Below, in pieces: positions 19,085-28,360 of a stretch of DNA of 64,000 nucleotides. The position numbers and the translations under genes were made by a program. The stretch covers positions 1-64,000 of the forward strand of contig JAGXRF010000132.1 in assembly GCA_018335925.1 (NCBI GenBank). The letters run 5' to 3'. The notes under the pieces were generated by a model, which had not been told where the DNA came from, ran no database searches, and saw only the letters and a program-made list of their open reading frames with translations. This DNA is from Flavobacteriales bacterium. Lineage in GTDB: Bacteria; Bacteroidota; Bacteroidia; Flavobacteriales; Flavobacteriaceae. Every line of letters begins with the position of its first letter. The stretch's first letter is position 1.

Positions 19085-19515
19085 AACAAGTTCACCTTTT
19101 ATTGATTGGAAATAACGAAGGGGATATTGCTTTAATGATGGATGCCTTTGAAAAGGAAAAAATTAAAGCTAAAGTTAGTATTGCAAAAAACGGGTCTGAA
19201 GCTCTTGAGTATTTGATCCACGATGAGGGCCTCCCAAAGGTTCAAGTGCCTGATCTTATTCTGTTGAATGGTGACATGGAAGTTTTTAATGGACTTGAGG
19301 TGCTTGAAGAAATAAAAAATAGGCCGTCTTTAGGCAATATTCCTGTTATCCTGCTAACAGGAGCTTCCAATCAAAAGGATATTGATTTGGCTTATGAAGA
19401 TTCTTCAACCAATATTACTGTTAAGCCTATTGAAATGGAGGATTTCATTAGTGCTGTATTTAAAACTCGGGAAGTCATGACTTCAGCTTTAAAGATTTCC
19501 AATTTGTGGCTTTAA
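19081..19515 (+). CDS. Pseudo-receiver protein with Asn at the phosphorylation site
   Basis: A 144-aa protein that aligns along its whole length with the receiver at 11934 (similar KVSIAKNGSEAL, GLEVLEEIKN, SNQKDID and VKPIEMEDF blocks). The phosphorylation chemistry is gone: the acidic pair is Gly10-Asn11 (LIGNNEGD) and the acceptor Asp is Asn63 (LLNGDM). The switch Thr (LLTGAS) and Lys (VKP) remain. It overlaps the 2141-aa kinase by 4 bp, so it is translationally coupled to a kinase that, by the chemistry, it should not accept phosphate from. It may be a constitutive docking or inhibitory partner, or the gene may be drifting. The frame is intact, which argues for retained function. Confidence 0.9.
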   Translation: MKQVHLLLIGNNEGDIALMMDAFEKEKIKAKVSIAKNGSEALEYLIHDEGLPKVQVPDLILLNGDMEVFNGLEVLEEIKNRPSLGNIPVILLTGASNQKDIDLAYEDSSTNITVKPIEMEDFISAVFKTREVMTSALKISNLWL

Positions 19516-19766
19516 GCCCTGTTAAAAGGAAATTACTACTAATTGGGTTTCAATTGAATCTGTTTTTGGATTATTTCAATCAGTTTTTAATTCTTTGTTT
19601 TTGAATAAAATTTTAAACTTCAGGGAAGTAATTTTTTAATTTGGAATATTTGTTCTTCGTGGATGGATGTTCGATAAATGATTAGGATAAATTTTTTTAC
19701 AGTACAGAATTCTTTAAATTTCTTTTATCCTGGACTGGGGATACAAAAACCTGCGACTTTTAAGAA

Positions 19767-20195
19767 ATGAAGTTAATAAATTGGATTAATGAGATAGTCG
19801 TTATTGACCATGACCCCAGCCAACACTTTCTTATCAAAGAACTAATTGGTGAGGTTGATAAAGACATTCCTATACACGGATTTTTCGGATGCAGTGAGGC
19901 ATTGAGTTTTTTAGAATCAACACGAATTACTAAGTCCAATTTTAAAAAGTCATTGATGTTTTTGGAATTGAATCTTCCTGATATGGAAGGATTCCAGTTT
20001 CTAAGTCATTACCGAACGTTGGATGCAGAAATCAAAATGAAGTATGAACTTATCATTTTAATGAGTTCGATTAAACCCTCTAATAAATTAGTGATCATCG
20101 ATTTTACAGACTTGAAAGGCTTTTATTCAAAGCCCCTAGATCCAATTATCCTTGAAGAAATTCTTCAAAAATTGGCTGCTGAAAGTTTAAATTGA
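19767..20195 (+). CDS. Receiver-like protein with Glu at the phosphorylation site
   Basis: A 142-aa receiver fold of the IDDDP type. The N-terminal acidic cluster reads IDHDPSQ (His15 for the second Asp), and the acceptor position in MFLELNLPDMEGF is Glu67 instead of Asp. SS (LIILMSSIK) and the Lys (FYSKPLD) are kept. Glu at this site often mimics the phosphorylated state, so the protein may be locked on. It lies 251 bp beyond the coupled pseudo-receiver with no gene between. It belongs to a different receiver subfamily from the one at 11934 and is closer to the one at 24367. No output domain is present and its partner is unknown. Confidence 0.82.
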   Translation: MKLINWINEIVVIDHDPSQHFLIKELIGEVDKDIPIHGFFGCSEALSFLESTRITKSNFKKSLMFLELNLPDMEGFQFLSHYRTLDAEIKMKYELIILMSSIKPSNKLVIIDFTDLKGFYSKPLDPIILEEILQKLAAESLN

Positions 20196-20295
20196 GATGT
20201 CCATTTCACTGCTTATAGCCATTTTATTTTCCTCCATCGGAAAAATCCTTAGCAGGAGGCAAATTGAATAAATTTTCTCTCAAACACATGGTTCA

Positions 20296-20338
20296 GCATA
20301 AAAAAGCCCTCAAATGTAATTTTTAAGGCTTTTTATGC
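20296..20338. terminator. Hairpin, probable terminator after the receiver genes
   Basis: GCATAAAAAAGCC faces GGCTTTTTATGC across an 18-base loop, with one unpaired A. The stem is flanked by A and T runs, so it could work in either direction. Confidence 0.55.
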
Positions 20339-20501
20339 TCCCTCCATCATCGGTGTTTTTTCCCGGAGAATACTTCCTTTAGGCTTAAAGGAGGTTCAAA
20401 ATCTATTTTTTTCAGTTTGATGAATTAGTTAGGCGGTTAGCCTTTCAAGAAAAAACTAAAATCTAAATACCTATCCCGGCTTAACTTTAAATTCATTTAT
20501 T

Positions 20502-20552
20502 AAGATTGATTAAAAATAATCTTGTTTAGAATTAATCTAATTAATAGGTTTG
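20502..20552 (+). promoter_or_regulatory. Promoter with overlapping palindromes upstream of the TonB receptor
   Basis: TTG at 20522-20524, then 20 bases, then TAGGTTTG at 20545-20552, fits the Bacteroidota TTG/TAnnTTTG promoter form. Between the two boxes lies the palindrome TTAGAATTAATCTAA (20526-20540). A second imperfect palindrome, starting AAGATTGATT and ending AATAATCTT (20502-20523), covers the -33 box. The layout suggests a repressor site. Fur or another iron regulator is an inference from the iron-uptake genes downstream. Confidence 0.5.
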
Positions 20553-20576
20553 TGGCATCATATGAATAAACGTATC

Positions 20577-22955
20577 ATGAATCACAAACAACTCATATTT
20601 GCTTTAGCCTTTTTCCTTGTCTCAACCTTGGCCTTTGCCCAAAATGGCATAATCCAAGGTCAAGTTACCACAGCAGATAATCAAGCTCTTGAATTCGTCA
20701 ATGTCGGGTTGAAGGGTCTTCCCAAGGGTTCGACCACAGACCGATTTGGGAGATTTGAAATCAAAAATGTTCCGCCAGGAACTTACACGGTGTTTGCCTC
20801 TTTTGTGGGAATCGAGAAACAGGAGCAAACTATCACCCTTTCTTCAGGGGAGACTGTCACTTTAAACTTTAAAGTAAAAGAGAGTTCTACTGACCTTTCT
20901 GAAGTGGTGATTACTGACTTTTCATCCAATCGGTTTTATTCGGATTCCAGTTTTACTATTGGAAAGTTACCCTTAAAGGACCTTGAAAATCCTCAAGTTT
21001 ACAACTCTATTTCTAGTCGACTTTTGAGAGAGCAAGTAGTCACCAACATGAACGAAGCGATGAAAAACGCGACTGGAGTGACCAGGCTTTGGGAATCCAC
21101 CGGACGGGGAGGTGACGGGGCTGAATATTATTCTATGAGGGGATTTTCTGTCCAGCCTACCCTTGTGAATGGGATGCCAAACGTGAACAACGGAGCATTA
21201 GATCCTGCCAACATCGAAACCATCGATGTGGTTAAAGGCCCATCTGGGACTCTTTTTGGAAGTGCTGTCATATCCTATGGTGGGTTAATTAATATCACAA
21301 CAAAAAAACCATTTGACCTATTCAAGGGTGAAGTGGGTTTCATAACCGGAAGTTTTGGAATGAACAGAGTCACCACAGATGTCAATGTACCGATCAGTGG
21401 ATCTACAGCAGTACGAATAAATTCTGCCTTTCAATCCCAGAACTCTTTCCAGGATGCAGGCAATAGAAGTTCATTCTTTTTTGCCCCTTCATTTAAGTTT
21501 CAGGCTTCCGAGCGTCTTACTTTTTTGATCAACACGGAGTTTCTCGAGTCAAAGTCTGTAAATGCGCCAATGATTTTCCTAAACCGAAATGCTGCATTGA
21601 AATTTGACCGCATTGACCCATTTCTGGATAACTATGAAAAATCATTTACAGGAAATGAATTGAGTATCCGAAATCCCAGCTACGGAATTCAGGCCCAAGC
21701 GCTATATAAACTTTCTCCTCTCTGGACTTCTCAGACAGTTCTTTCAAGAAGTTCTACCAAAACAGATGGGTACTACCATTATCTTTTTGATGCAGGTGAT
21801 GGTGATTCTTTTACCCGATTTATATCAGATCGAAGTGGTCAGACAATTACCACCGACATCCAACAGAATTTTATCGGAGATTTTAATTTGGGACAATTCA
21901 GAAATAGGATGGTGGTTGGATTTGATTACTATGATCAAAGCATTTTCAATGGAAGTACCGGTTGGGTAGCCAATGGTTCTGTCAAACTTTCAGACGGAAG
22001 CGATACCGGAGTATTGACACAGGCAGGCGTTGACGATTTGCTAAAAAATTCCTTTGAGGGAAATTCCACCGGCAAAAGTACGGTACTCAGTGCCTACGTT
22101 TCAGATGTCATCAACCTTAGATCCAATCTTTCGGTTATGGCAAGTCTTCGAGCAGATCGATTCGAGGGTAAAACGGATTATTGGATCGAAGAGGAAGTAA
22201 AAAGTCAGACCGCTTTATCTCCTAAAATCGGTGTGGTTTACCAGCCCATCCAGGACAAAGTTTCAGTTTTTGCCAACTACATGAATGGGTTTGTGAATGT
22301 GGCGCCTCGTACTGTGGCAAATGTGGACGGTTCTAACCCTAGACTTCAGACTTTCGATCCTGAACAGGCAAACCAGTTTGAACTGGGTGTTAAAGCAAAT
22401 TTGCTCAAAGACCGACTGGCTGCCACGGCGAGCTACTACGATATTCGGGTAAAAAATCGCCTGATCAACGATCCGGAAAATATCAACAATACCCTACAGG
22501 CCGGTGAAGTGGAAAGCAAAGGATTTGAATTTTCGCTTGTTGCCTCTCCATTTGAAGGGATGAGTGTGATCGCAGGATATTCAAATAACTCCGCTCAAGT
22601 GACAAAAGATAATCCGGTCAATGGATACTTGGGGTTAAGACCGGAAGAAGCAGGCCCAGAAGAATTAGTCAACTTTTGGCTAAGCTATTCCATCCCTTCT
22701 GGTGGTTTGAAAGGCTTTGGTGTCGGATTTGGAGGAAATGCCGCTTCTGAACATTTAACCCTCAATCGATCCAACGGAACCTTTACTCTTCCGGCTTATG
22801 AGGTGTTTAATGCAGCAATTTCATATACGAGTAGCCAATACCTTTTGTCTCTAAAGGTGAATAATCTAACTAATGAGCGCTATTTCTCAGGTTGGTCGAC
22901 TGTAACCCCTCAGGCTCCACGAACCTTGGCTATCGGATTTAACTATCGATTTTAA
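20577..22955 (+). CDS. TonB-dependent siderophore receptor
   Basis: An outer-membrane receptor of 792 aa from this start. A signal peptide ends at AFAQ, then comes a carboxypeptidase-regulatory-like domain (IQGQVTTADNQALEFVNV). The plug follows (ATGVTRL, YSMRGFSVQP, NIETIDVVKGPSGTLFGS), then a long beta-barrel ending in FNYRF, whose terminal Phe is typical for BAM-dependent insertion. The siderophore-receptor subtype and the PepSY partner point to ferric siderophore import energised by TonB. In-frame starts at TTG 20550 and ATG 20562 also exist. ATG 20577 is chosen because the predicted -7 box at 20545-20552 would place the transcript start near 20559. The gene overlaps the next one by one base (TAATGA). 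Confidence 0.92.
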   Translation: MNHKQLIFALAFFLVSTLAFAQNGIIQGQVTTADNQALEFVNVGLKGLPKGSTTDRFGRFEIKNVPPGTYTVFASFVGIEKQEQTITLSSGETVTLNFKVKESSTDLSEVVITDFSSNRFYSDSSFTIGKLPLKDLENPQVYNSISSRLLREQVVTNMNEAMKNATGVTRLWESTGRGGDGAEYYSMRGFSVQPTLVNGMPNVNNGALDPANIETIDVVKGPSGTLFGSAVISYGGLINITTKKPFDLFKGEVGFITGSFGMNRVTTDVNVPISGSTAVRINSAFQSQNSFQDAGNRSSFFFAPSFKFQASERLTFLINTEFLESKSVNAPMIFLNRNAALKFDRIDPFLDNYEKSFTGNELSIRNPSYGIQAQALYKLSPLWTSQTVLSRSSTKTDGYYHYLFDAGDGDSFTRFISDRSGQTITTDIQQNFIGDFNLGQFRNRMVVGFDYYDQSIFNGSTGWVANGSVKLSDGSDTGVLTQAGVDDLLKNSFEGNSTGKSTVLSAYVSDVINLRSNLSVMASLRADRFEGKTDYWIEEEVKSQTALSPKIGVVYQPIQDKVSVFANYMNGFVNVAPRTVANVDGSNPRLQTFDPEQANQFELGVKANLLKDRLAATASYYDIRVKNRLINDPENINNTLQAGEVESKGFEFSLVASPFEGMSVIAGYSNNSAQVTKDNPVNGYLGLRPEEAGPEELVNFWLSYSIPSGGLKGFGVGFGGNAASEHLTLNRSNGTFTLPAYEVFNAAISYTSSQYLLSLKVNNLTNERYFSGWSTVTPQAPRTLAIGFNYRF

Positions 22956-24121
22956 TGAATCTAAAATATTGGATAGGTAAAATACATCTCTTGCTAGGAC
23001 TATCGTCCGGGCTAGTGGTGTTTATTGTGGCTGTAACAGGTTGTATTTATGCTTTCCAGTCTGAAATTCAGGATTTGATTCAGCCTTATCGATATGTGGA
23101 TCAAGTCGGGGAGACTATTTTGCCACCTTCAGAAGTGTGGAAATTAGCGGATGAGGCTTTACCTGGAAAGCACCTGCATGGAATCCTCTATCCTCAGATA
23201 GAAAACAGGGCTGCACAGGCCATTTACTATAGTTTTGAGGAGAATTACTATTATTTTGTTTATGTGGATCAGTTCACCGGCAAAATCCTGAAGGTAAAAG
23301 ATGAGTATGCTGACTTTTTTAGGGTTGTCCTAGACGGTCATTTTTACCTCTGGTTGCCTCCGGAAATTGGGCAACCCGTAGTGGCTTCGTTTACACTTGT
23401 ATTTCTGGTCATGGTCATCACTGGACTGATTCTTTGGTGGCCAAGAAGGAAAAAAGGGGTTGATAAGAGTTTTAAAATTCGTTGGGATGCTCGTTGGAGA
23501 AGAAAGAACTACGATCTTCATCAAGTTCTAGGGTTTTATGTGATGATTTTCGCCTTGGTTTTTGCCCTCACCGGTTTGGTTTGGGGCTTTACCTGGTTTA
23601 GGGATGGATATTACGAGATCACTACAGGCGGAAAACAGTTTGTGGAGTATAATGCTCCACTTTCTGATTCTACTTCGGTTTATCAAGGAGAAGTGCCGGG
23701 GATTGATCAGGTCTGGAGAAAAATGCAGGAGGAATATCCTACTGCAGAATGGATCGAGGTTCATCCTCCAGATTATAAGCATGGCTCCTACGCAGCCAAT
23801 GCCAATCCAGATGCGGACACCTATTGGAAAATGGACTACCGATATTTTGATCAATATACTTTAGAAGAACTTCCAGTTGATCACATATGGAATCGATATT
23901 CTAATGCGAGCTTTGGGGATAAACTTCAAAGGGTTAATTATGACATCCATGTAGGAGCAATAGGAGGTCTGCCGGGGAAATTTCTGGCATTTTGTCTCAG
24001 TGGGATTATCGCCTCATTGCCAGTAACTGGTTTTTTGATTTGGTGGGGAAGGAAAAAGAAGGGCAGATCCCAAAATAAATTTTCAAAGGAAAAATCCGCT
24101 CAAAAACGTATTCCTGCCTAA
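22955..24121 (+). CDS. PepSY-associated TM protein, likely siderophore-iron reductase
   Basis: A 388-aa inner-membrane protein. It has an N-terminal TM (HLLLGLSSGLVVFIVAVTGC), periplasmic PepSY-like loops, TM helices near residues 145-165 and 195-215, and a C-terminal TM (GIIASLPVTGFLIWWG) followed by a basic tail. Histidines near the membrane faces (KIHLL, YDLHQVLGFY, YDIHVGAIGG) suit haem or metal handling, as known for PiuB-like members. The start overlaps the TonB receptor stop, so the pair forms one transcription unit, consistent with iron release from siderophore in the periplasm. The reductase role is family-level inference. Confidence 0.88.
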   Translation: MNLKYWIGKIHLLLGLSSGLVVFIVAVTGCIYAFQSEIQDLIQPYRYVDQVGETILPPSEVWKLADEALPGKHLHGILYPQIENRAAQAIYYSFEENYYYFVYVDQFTGKILKVKDEYADFFRVVLDGHFYLWLPPEIGQPVVASFTLVFLVMVITGLILWWPRRKKGVDKSFKIRWDARWRRKNYDLHQVLGFYVMIFALVFALTGLVWGFTWFRDGYYEITTGGKQFVEYNAPLSDSTSVYQGEVPGIDQVWRKMQEEYPTAEWIEVHPPDYKHGSYAANANPDADTYWKMDYRYFDQYTLEELPVDHIWNRYSNASFGDKLQRVNYDIHVGAIGGLPGKFLAFCLSGIIASLPVTGFLIWWGRKKKGRSQNKFSKEKSAQKRIPA

Positions 24122-24366
24122 TAGATAAGTAGATTTCTATTCTCGGGAATTGAAATCAGCGAATTCGATGGATTTGAAGTTTTACTCGAATTTTCTATGC
24201 TATATAAATTAGTTTGGGCCTGAAATAAGGGAAGGAATCAACAAAAAAGAATAGGGAATTGAATCCTGAAATTTACCTTTTTAATAATCTGAAAATTCAG
24301 GGGATTAGAATGGCTTGACGAAATATTTAAAACAGATTTGAATTGATAATTCCTGAAACTCAATAA

Positions 24367-24759
24367 TTAGATTAGCCAACCCCCTAATTTTTCAATTAGT
24401 TTGTTTACTTGAATATCTTCCATCGGCTTTTCCCAATAGTCAATCACAATCTTGTATTCTTTTGACCTTTCTCGCTCGGACACACTTAAAGATGAAGTAA
24501 CCATAACTACCTTTATGTCTGCATTTTGGATTTTTACCTTAAGGATTTCCAAGAAATCCCATCCAGAGACTTTTGGCATGTTTATGTCTAAAAAAATCAA
24601 TATTCGGGAGGTGTTAACATCAATTGGAAGCAGGTGATTTAAGGCATCTTCGGCATTTGTAAAAGTTGTAGGATTTACACTTAAATGAGTTTCGGTAACG
24701 ATAAGTTCATGAAGGAACAGCACTCCCGGATCATCATCAATTATTAAAACCTTTGCCAT
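24367..24759 (-). CDS. Single-domain response regulator
   Basis: A 130-aa receiver with an intact active site: IIDDDP near the N-terminus, the acceptor Asp in LIFLDINMPKVSGWDFL, the switch Thr-Ser (VMVTSS) and the Lys in DYWEKPME. There is no output domain. It starts 8 bp after the stop of the propeller sensor at 24768-27446 and is on the same strand, so it is probably the receiver for that protein. Compare the related receiver at 19767, where the same motif reads FLELNLP. Confidence 0.9.
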   Translation of the reverse strand: MAKVLIIDDDPGVLFLHELIVTETHLSVNPTTFTNAEDALNHLLPIDVNTSRILIFLDINMPKVSGWDFLEILKVKIQNADIKVVMVTSSLSVSERERSKEYKIVIDYWEKPMEDIQVNKLIEKLGGWLI

Positions 24760-24767
24760 TTTCTCTT

Positions 24768-27446
24768 TTATGATTTTTTCAAATTCTCTGAAATTGAGTG
24801 CGTCTCTTTTACGATTTGATCAAGTTCTTTTAGGGTTTCCAATAGTTCCAACTCCAATTCCTCTTTAGTTTTTCCTACTTTGTTGTAAGTGGGATATTTG
24901 ATAAGTAATTGATTTATCCCTATTGCTTTGGTAAGAGGAGCCCGTACTAAATGGGACTGTTTCCAAGTAATTTCTTTTAGAATGGAATTTTGGTTTTCAA
25001 TTTCCTTTAGTGCTTCTATTAATTTTTCATTTGTATGGCTTAATTCCAAGGTTCTCAGGGAAACCATAGACTCAAACCTGTTTTTCATCTTCCAATTGAA
25101 GTAGTATTGGAAACTGATGTAAATCAATAGAATTAATGAAACGACTATTAAAACCCTAAAAAAAGTGGATTCAAAAAAGGATGGAATAACTCGGATAGGT
25201 AGTGATTTAATTGTTTCTAATTGCCCATATCTTAGGATTTTTACCTCGAGCGTGTATGAGCCAGGCTTCAGCCCGTTGAAATTAAGTTGCCTTTGGTCTT
25301 TAATCGGAAGCCAGTTGTCAGTTTTATTATCAATTCTATAAAACAAGGAATATTGATATGGATTTGTAAAATCGATCAGGTTAAAGGAAATCTGAAACAT
25401 TCGGACGCCTTGTGGAATGATAACTTCATCAGCAATTGAAGTGAATTGATCTCCAATTTGAAGCTCATCCCAAATAAAATTGGGAGAATTGGTTGGTTTT
25501 TGTGAAATGGTGTATGGATCAATTACCCCTACACCCTCTACTGTGGGAATCCAAATTTTCCCGGAATAATCTTTCAATGCTGAAGGGAAAATCAGTCCGT
25601 TGGTTTCTGAATTTGGCATTCCCATTTGTTTGTTGTACAAAGTTGAACCCAAAAAAAATTCTTGGTCAGTACTGTTCTTAAAATATTCAAGCTCCGAATT
25701 TGAAAAATATTGGACTCCAAAATTATTACTAATCCATAGTCCATTTACCGGATCAGGAGTAATGCTGTATACACTTCTCGATTTAAGTCCATTGGATTTT
25801 TTTAATGACTTAAATCGATTTTCCTTGTAAAGAATGATGCCTCCATGGGTTCCAAACCATAAGTCATTTTTTTCATCTTCATAAATGCAATAAATAACAT
25901 CTTCGCCAGGGGTAAGAGGGAGAGTCTGATTTTGAATTAACTTTCCATCTTCAATTCTGAAAATCCCCTTGTTCATCGACCCAACGACAATTTGGCTATT
26001 TTTTAATTCCAAAATGCTGATAAAACTGGTTTGATCATAAAGGGGAGGGAGTTCCACCAGATGTAAAATCCCGTTTTGGTCTAAATAATGGATACCGCCA
26101 TACCGGGTCAGAATCCAAAGCCTTCCTCCGGAGTCCTGATAAATGGCATAGATGTAGTCACTTTTGAGTCCATTTTTAGCGGTAATCGTGTCAACAACTT
26201 TTCTGGTCTTTTGATCAATTACTGTTATCCCAGATGTGGAACCAACATAAATATTCCCTTCTTTTGAACCTATTGAAGTTACCCCATTTTGGATAAGCCC
26301 CTCATTTACTGAGATCGATTGAAGGTCGTCTCCTTTTATCCGGTAGATACCGTTGGCCTTTGTTCCTATCCAAATACTTGAATCGTTTGCCTGAAAAACC
26401 GCTTTGACGTTCTTTTCTTTGAGCGAAGCAAATTTCAATTGGTTAACCTTTGCAGGTTTCGCTATAACCAATCCTTTTCCTAAGGTTCCTAAGTAAATAT
26501 TATCTTCTTCTTTGATGATTTTACGAACAGTATAGTTTTTTAGCTCTGGGAAATTGATCCGGGAAACATTCCCATTTTCAATTACAATCAAACCTTTTTC
26601 CAAAGAACCCGCCCAAATCCTGTTTTCGGAATCTGAAAACAAACTTGTTGGATTAATGTCCGGATATACATCATAAGAGACTATGATTTCCATATCATAA
26701 TCTTTATTAATTCGAAAAATGCCCGCCTCGGAAGAAACAAATACAGCGGAATTCGAACCAAAAACCTTTCCTGCCAAGAAAGTATCTGAGGTTACTAGCC
26801 TGGAACTTTTCAGTTTTAAATCCAGCTCATATAACCCGTGGGTGGTGCCTACCAAAAGTTTGGTTGAATCCAACTGAAAAAAACTTAAAATTTCGAGCGG
26901 AACTTTCGGATTCCAAAATTCAAGCGGACTAAATTCATTGTTTTGTAAAACATGTATTTTCCCTGATTGAGTCCCGATAAGTACTTCCCCGGTATCATTT
27001 TCGAATATTGCTCTGATCCAGGTGTTTTCCGTAATAGATGAACAATCAATTACTTTTTTAATATTTTGCTCAAGAAGTGCAATACTTCGATCGGCAGTTG
27101 CCCAAATCCCGCCTGGGGTTTTAAAGAACGTGTAATAAGTCTGTTCCAACATAATCGGATAGGTCTCCTGATCAAAGACTTTTGGAGTAGTTCCATCCAG
27201 TCTGACCAAACCCTCCTCAGTTGCAACCCAGAGGTACCCCAGGTTATCCTTCTCCAGTGCAAAAACTGCATTTTGAGGCAACCCATTCGAGTTATCCCAT
27301 ATTTCCACTACATAATCATTGGAATACTCGATTGAATCCTTGAAAAACGTATTGCTCTGGGCGAGGCAATTGTTTTCCCAGTTTAAACCGAAAAAAAGTT
27401 CAATCAGGATAAAAAATGAAAATTTGAGAAAATTAGTATTGCTCAA
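24768..27446 (-). CDS. Two-component propeller sensor with a phosphoacceptor helix but no ATPase domain
   Basis: An 892-aa exported sensor. After a signal sequence come beta-propeller Reg_prop repeats over residues about 45-640 (recurrent motifs such as GLPQNAVFALEKDNLGYLWV, GLKSDYIYAIYQDSGGRLWI and YCIYEDEKNDLWFGT). A Y_Y_Y domain follows (about 660-735, with FQISFNLIDFTNP and LKPGSYTLEVK), then one TM helix (about 745-770) and a cytoplasmic coiled coil. The protein ends in a HisKA-like helix pair with SHLVRAPLTKAIG (His832). It stops about 60 residues later without N, G1 or G2 boxes, so it cannot bind ATP as a kinase. It may be a phosphotransfer or scaffold protein that needs a kinase in trans. 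The receiver at 24367 is cotranscribed with it. Oligosaccharide sensing is usual for this class but unproven here. Confidence 0.88.
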   Translation of the reverse strand: MSNTNFLKFSFFILIELFFGLNWENNCLAQSNTFFKDSIEYSNDYVVEIWDNSNGLPQNAVFALEKDNLGYLWVATEEGLVRLDGTTPKVFDQETYPIMLEQTYYTFFKTPGGIWATADRSIALLEQNIKKVIDCSSITENTWIRAIFENDTGEVLIGTQSGKIHVLQNNEFSPLEFWNPKVPLEILSFFQLDSTKLLVGTTHGLYELDLKLKSSRLVTSDTFLAGKVFGSNSAVFVSSEAGIFRINKDYDMEIIVSYDVYPDINPTSLFSDSENRIWAGSLEKGLIVIENGNVSRINFPELKNYTVRKIIKEEDNIYLGTLGKGLVIAKPAKVNQLKFASLKEKNVKAVFQANDSSIWIGTKANGIYRIKGDDLQSISVNEGLIQNGVTSIGSKEGNIYVGSTSGITVIDQKTRKVVDTITAKNGLKSDYIYAIYQDSGGRLWILTRYGGIHYLDQNGILHLVELPPLYDQTSFISILELKNSQIVVGSMNKGIFRIEDGKLIQNQTLPLTPGEDVIYCIYEDEKNDLWFGTHGGIILYKENRFKSLKKSNGLKSRSVYSITPDPVNGLWISNNFGVQYFSNSELEYFKNSTDQEFFLGSTLYNKQMGMPNSETNGLIFPSALKDYSGKIWIPTVEGVGVIDPYTISQKPTNSPNFIWDELQIGDQFTSIADEVIIPQGVRMFQISFNLIDFTNPYQYSLFYRIDNKTDNWLPIKDQRQLNFNGLKPGSYTLEVKILRYGQLETIKSLPIRVIPSFFESTFFRVLIVVSLILLIYISFQYYFNWKMKNRFESMVSLRTLELSHTNEKLIEALKEIENQNSILKEITWKQSHLVRAPLTKAIGINQLLIKYPTYNKVGKTKEELELELLETLKELDQIVKETHSISENLKKS

Positions 27447-27996
27447 AATAGTTGATATCAGTGGGTTGATGTATTAAGGGCAATGTATAATCAACAGGGC
27501 ACAGTCGGAGTTTCAAAACCTTTTGATTCAAGGAATATTCGATATTTTCAAACTGAATGAAATTTAAATTTTTTTCGGGAAAAATGGGGTTTTATTTTCT
27601 GGTGAAAAATTGATTTGACTGATCAATTAAAAAGCAGTTTGTTGGTAATTTAATGGGATTAAATACTCCGATTTAACTGGTTAGCTGATTTTCTTCCGTT
27701 TAAGTAAAAATAATTAGGTTTTAAAGAGTTTCAAATAAATTGGACTAAATAGTTAAACAAATGAAGGTTTGATTTTATAAAACAGGGATAGACTTTACTT
27801 CCCATTTTAATTGAAATCCTCAAAACTTTCAATGCTCGATTTTTTCCACCTTATTTTTTTGAATTAATATTCAACTTGGAGGGAAAAAGGATCTTTTACT
27901 TCCAGATATTGATTTTTTAATTAGTCTCAGTCTCCCAAGACCTTCAATAGTTCTAGTCAACAGTTGGAAATTGACGGATAATCAATTTGTCTTTTA
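27447..27996. other. Gene-less AT-rich stretch
   Basis: No credible frame or RNA was seen. It should contain the promoter of the minus-strand propeller sensor at its left end; no match good enough to report was found. Confidence 0.4.
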
Positions 27997-28066
27997 CTAC
28001 TCCCTGCTCCAGCCAAGTCAGCGGGGAATGGTCACACGCGACAAGAGACTACGGCATAAAGCCACC
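27997..28066. repeat. 70-bp repeat, copy A
   Basis: This stretch matches 47737-47806 at about 63 of 70 positions. The last 26 bases are identical (28041-28066 versus 47781-47806) and include the small hairpin GGCATAAAGCC. Copy B is the leader of the ArdC-like gene in the mobilizable element. Copy A has no gene behind it, only an IS3 fossil, so it may mark the remains of a second element. Confidence 0.8.
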
Positions 28067-28137
28067 TCAATTCCCTAGGTATTCTTCCCCAAAAATTAGC
28101 AAGATAAAAGGCGATAAAGTCACTTAGCTTAACCTGG

Positions 28138-28350
28138 ATGAAAAGTCAAGATTTACCGAAAGTCAGCTCATTAAGGCAATCAAGATCATGAACCAAGAAG
28201 AGTATTTGTCAACTTTGTCGATAATTTGGTTTCCATCTATGTACATTTTATTTCTGGAAAAAGATGTATAGAGGAATGGAAGTTCAAAAACTCATGCAGA
28301 TGAATGCTGAACTTTACTTGGACAACAAGATTTTAAAGGAGGGTTTCGGA
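28138..28350 (+). pseudogene. IS3-family transposase OrfA fossil
   Basis: From 28143 the frame reads KSRFTESQLIKAIK, the standard start of IS3 OrfA. The ATG at 28138 is one base out of frame, in a shortened A-run. Further on, from about 28271, another frame gives RGMEVQKLMQMNAELYLDNK followed by ILKE, which matches the end of OrfA (GGMEVSQLK, LSLENEILK types). The central helix-turn-helix part is lost. No OrfB or terminal repeats were recognised. Confidence 0.65.
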
Positions 28351-28360
28351 AAAAGTTTTA

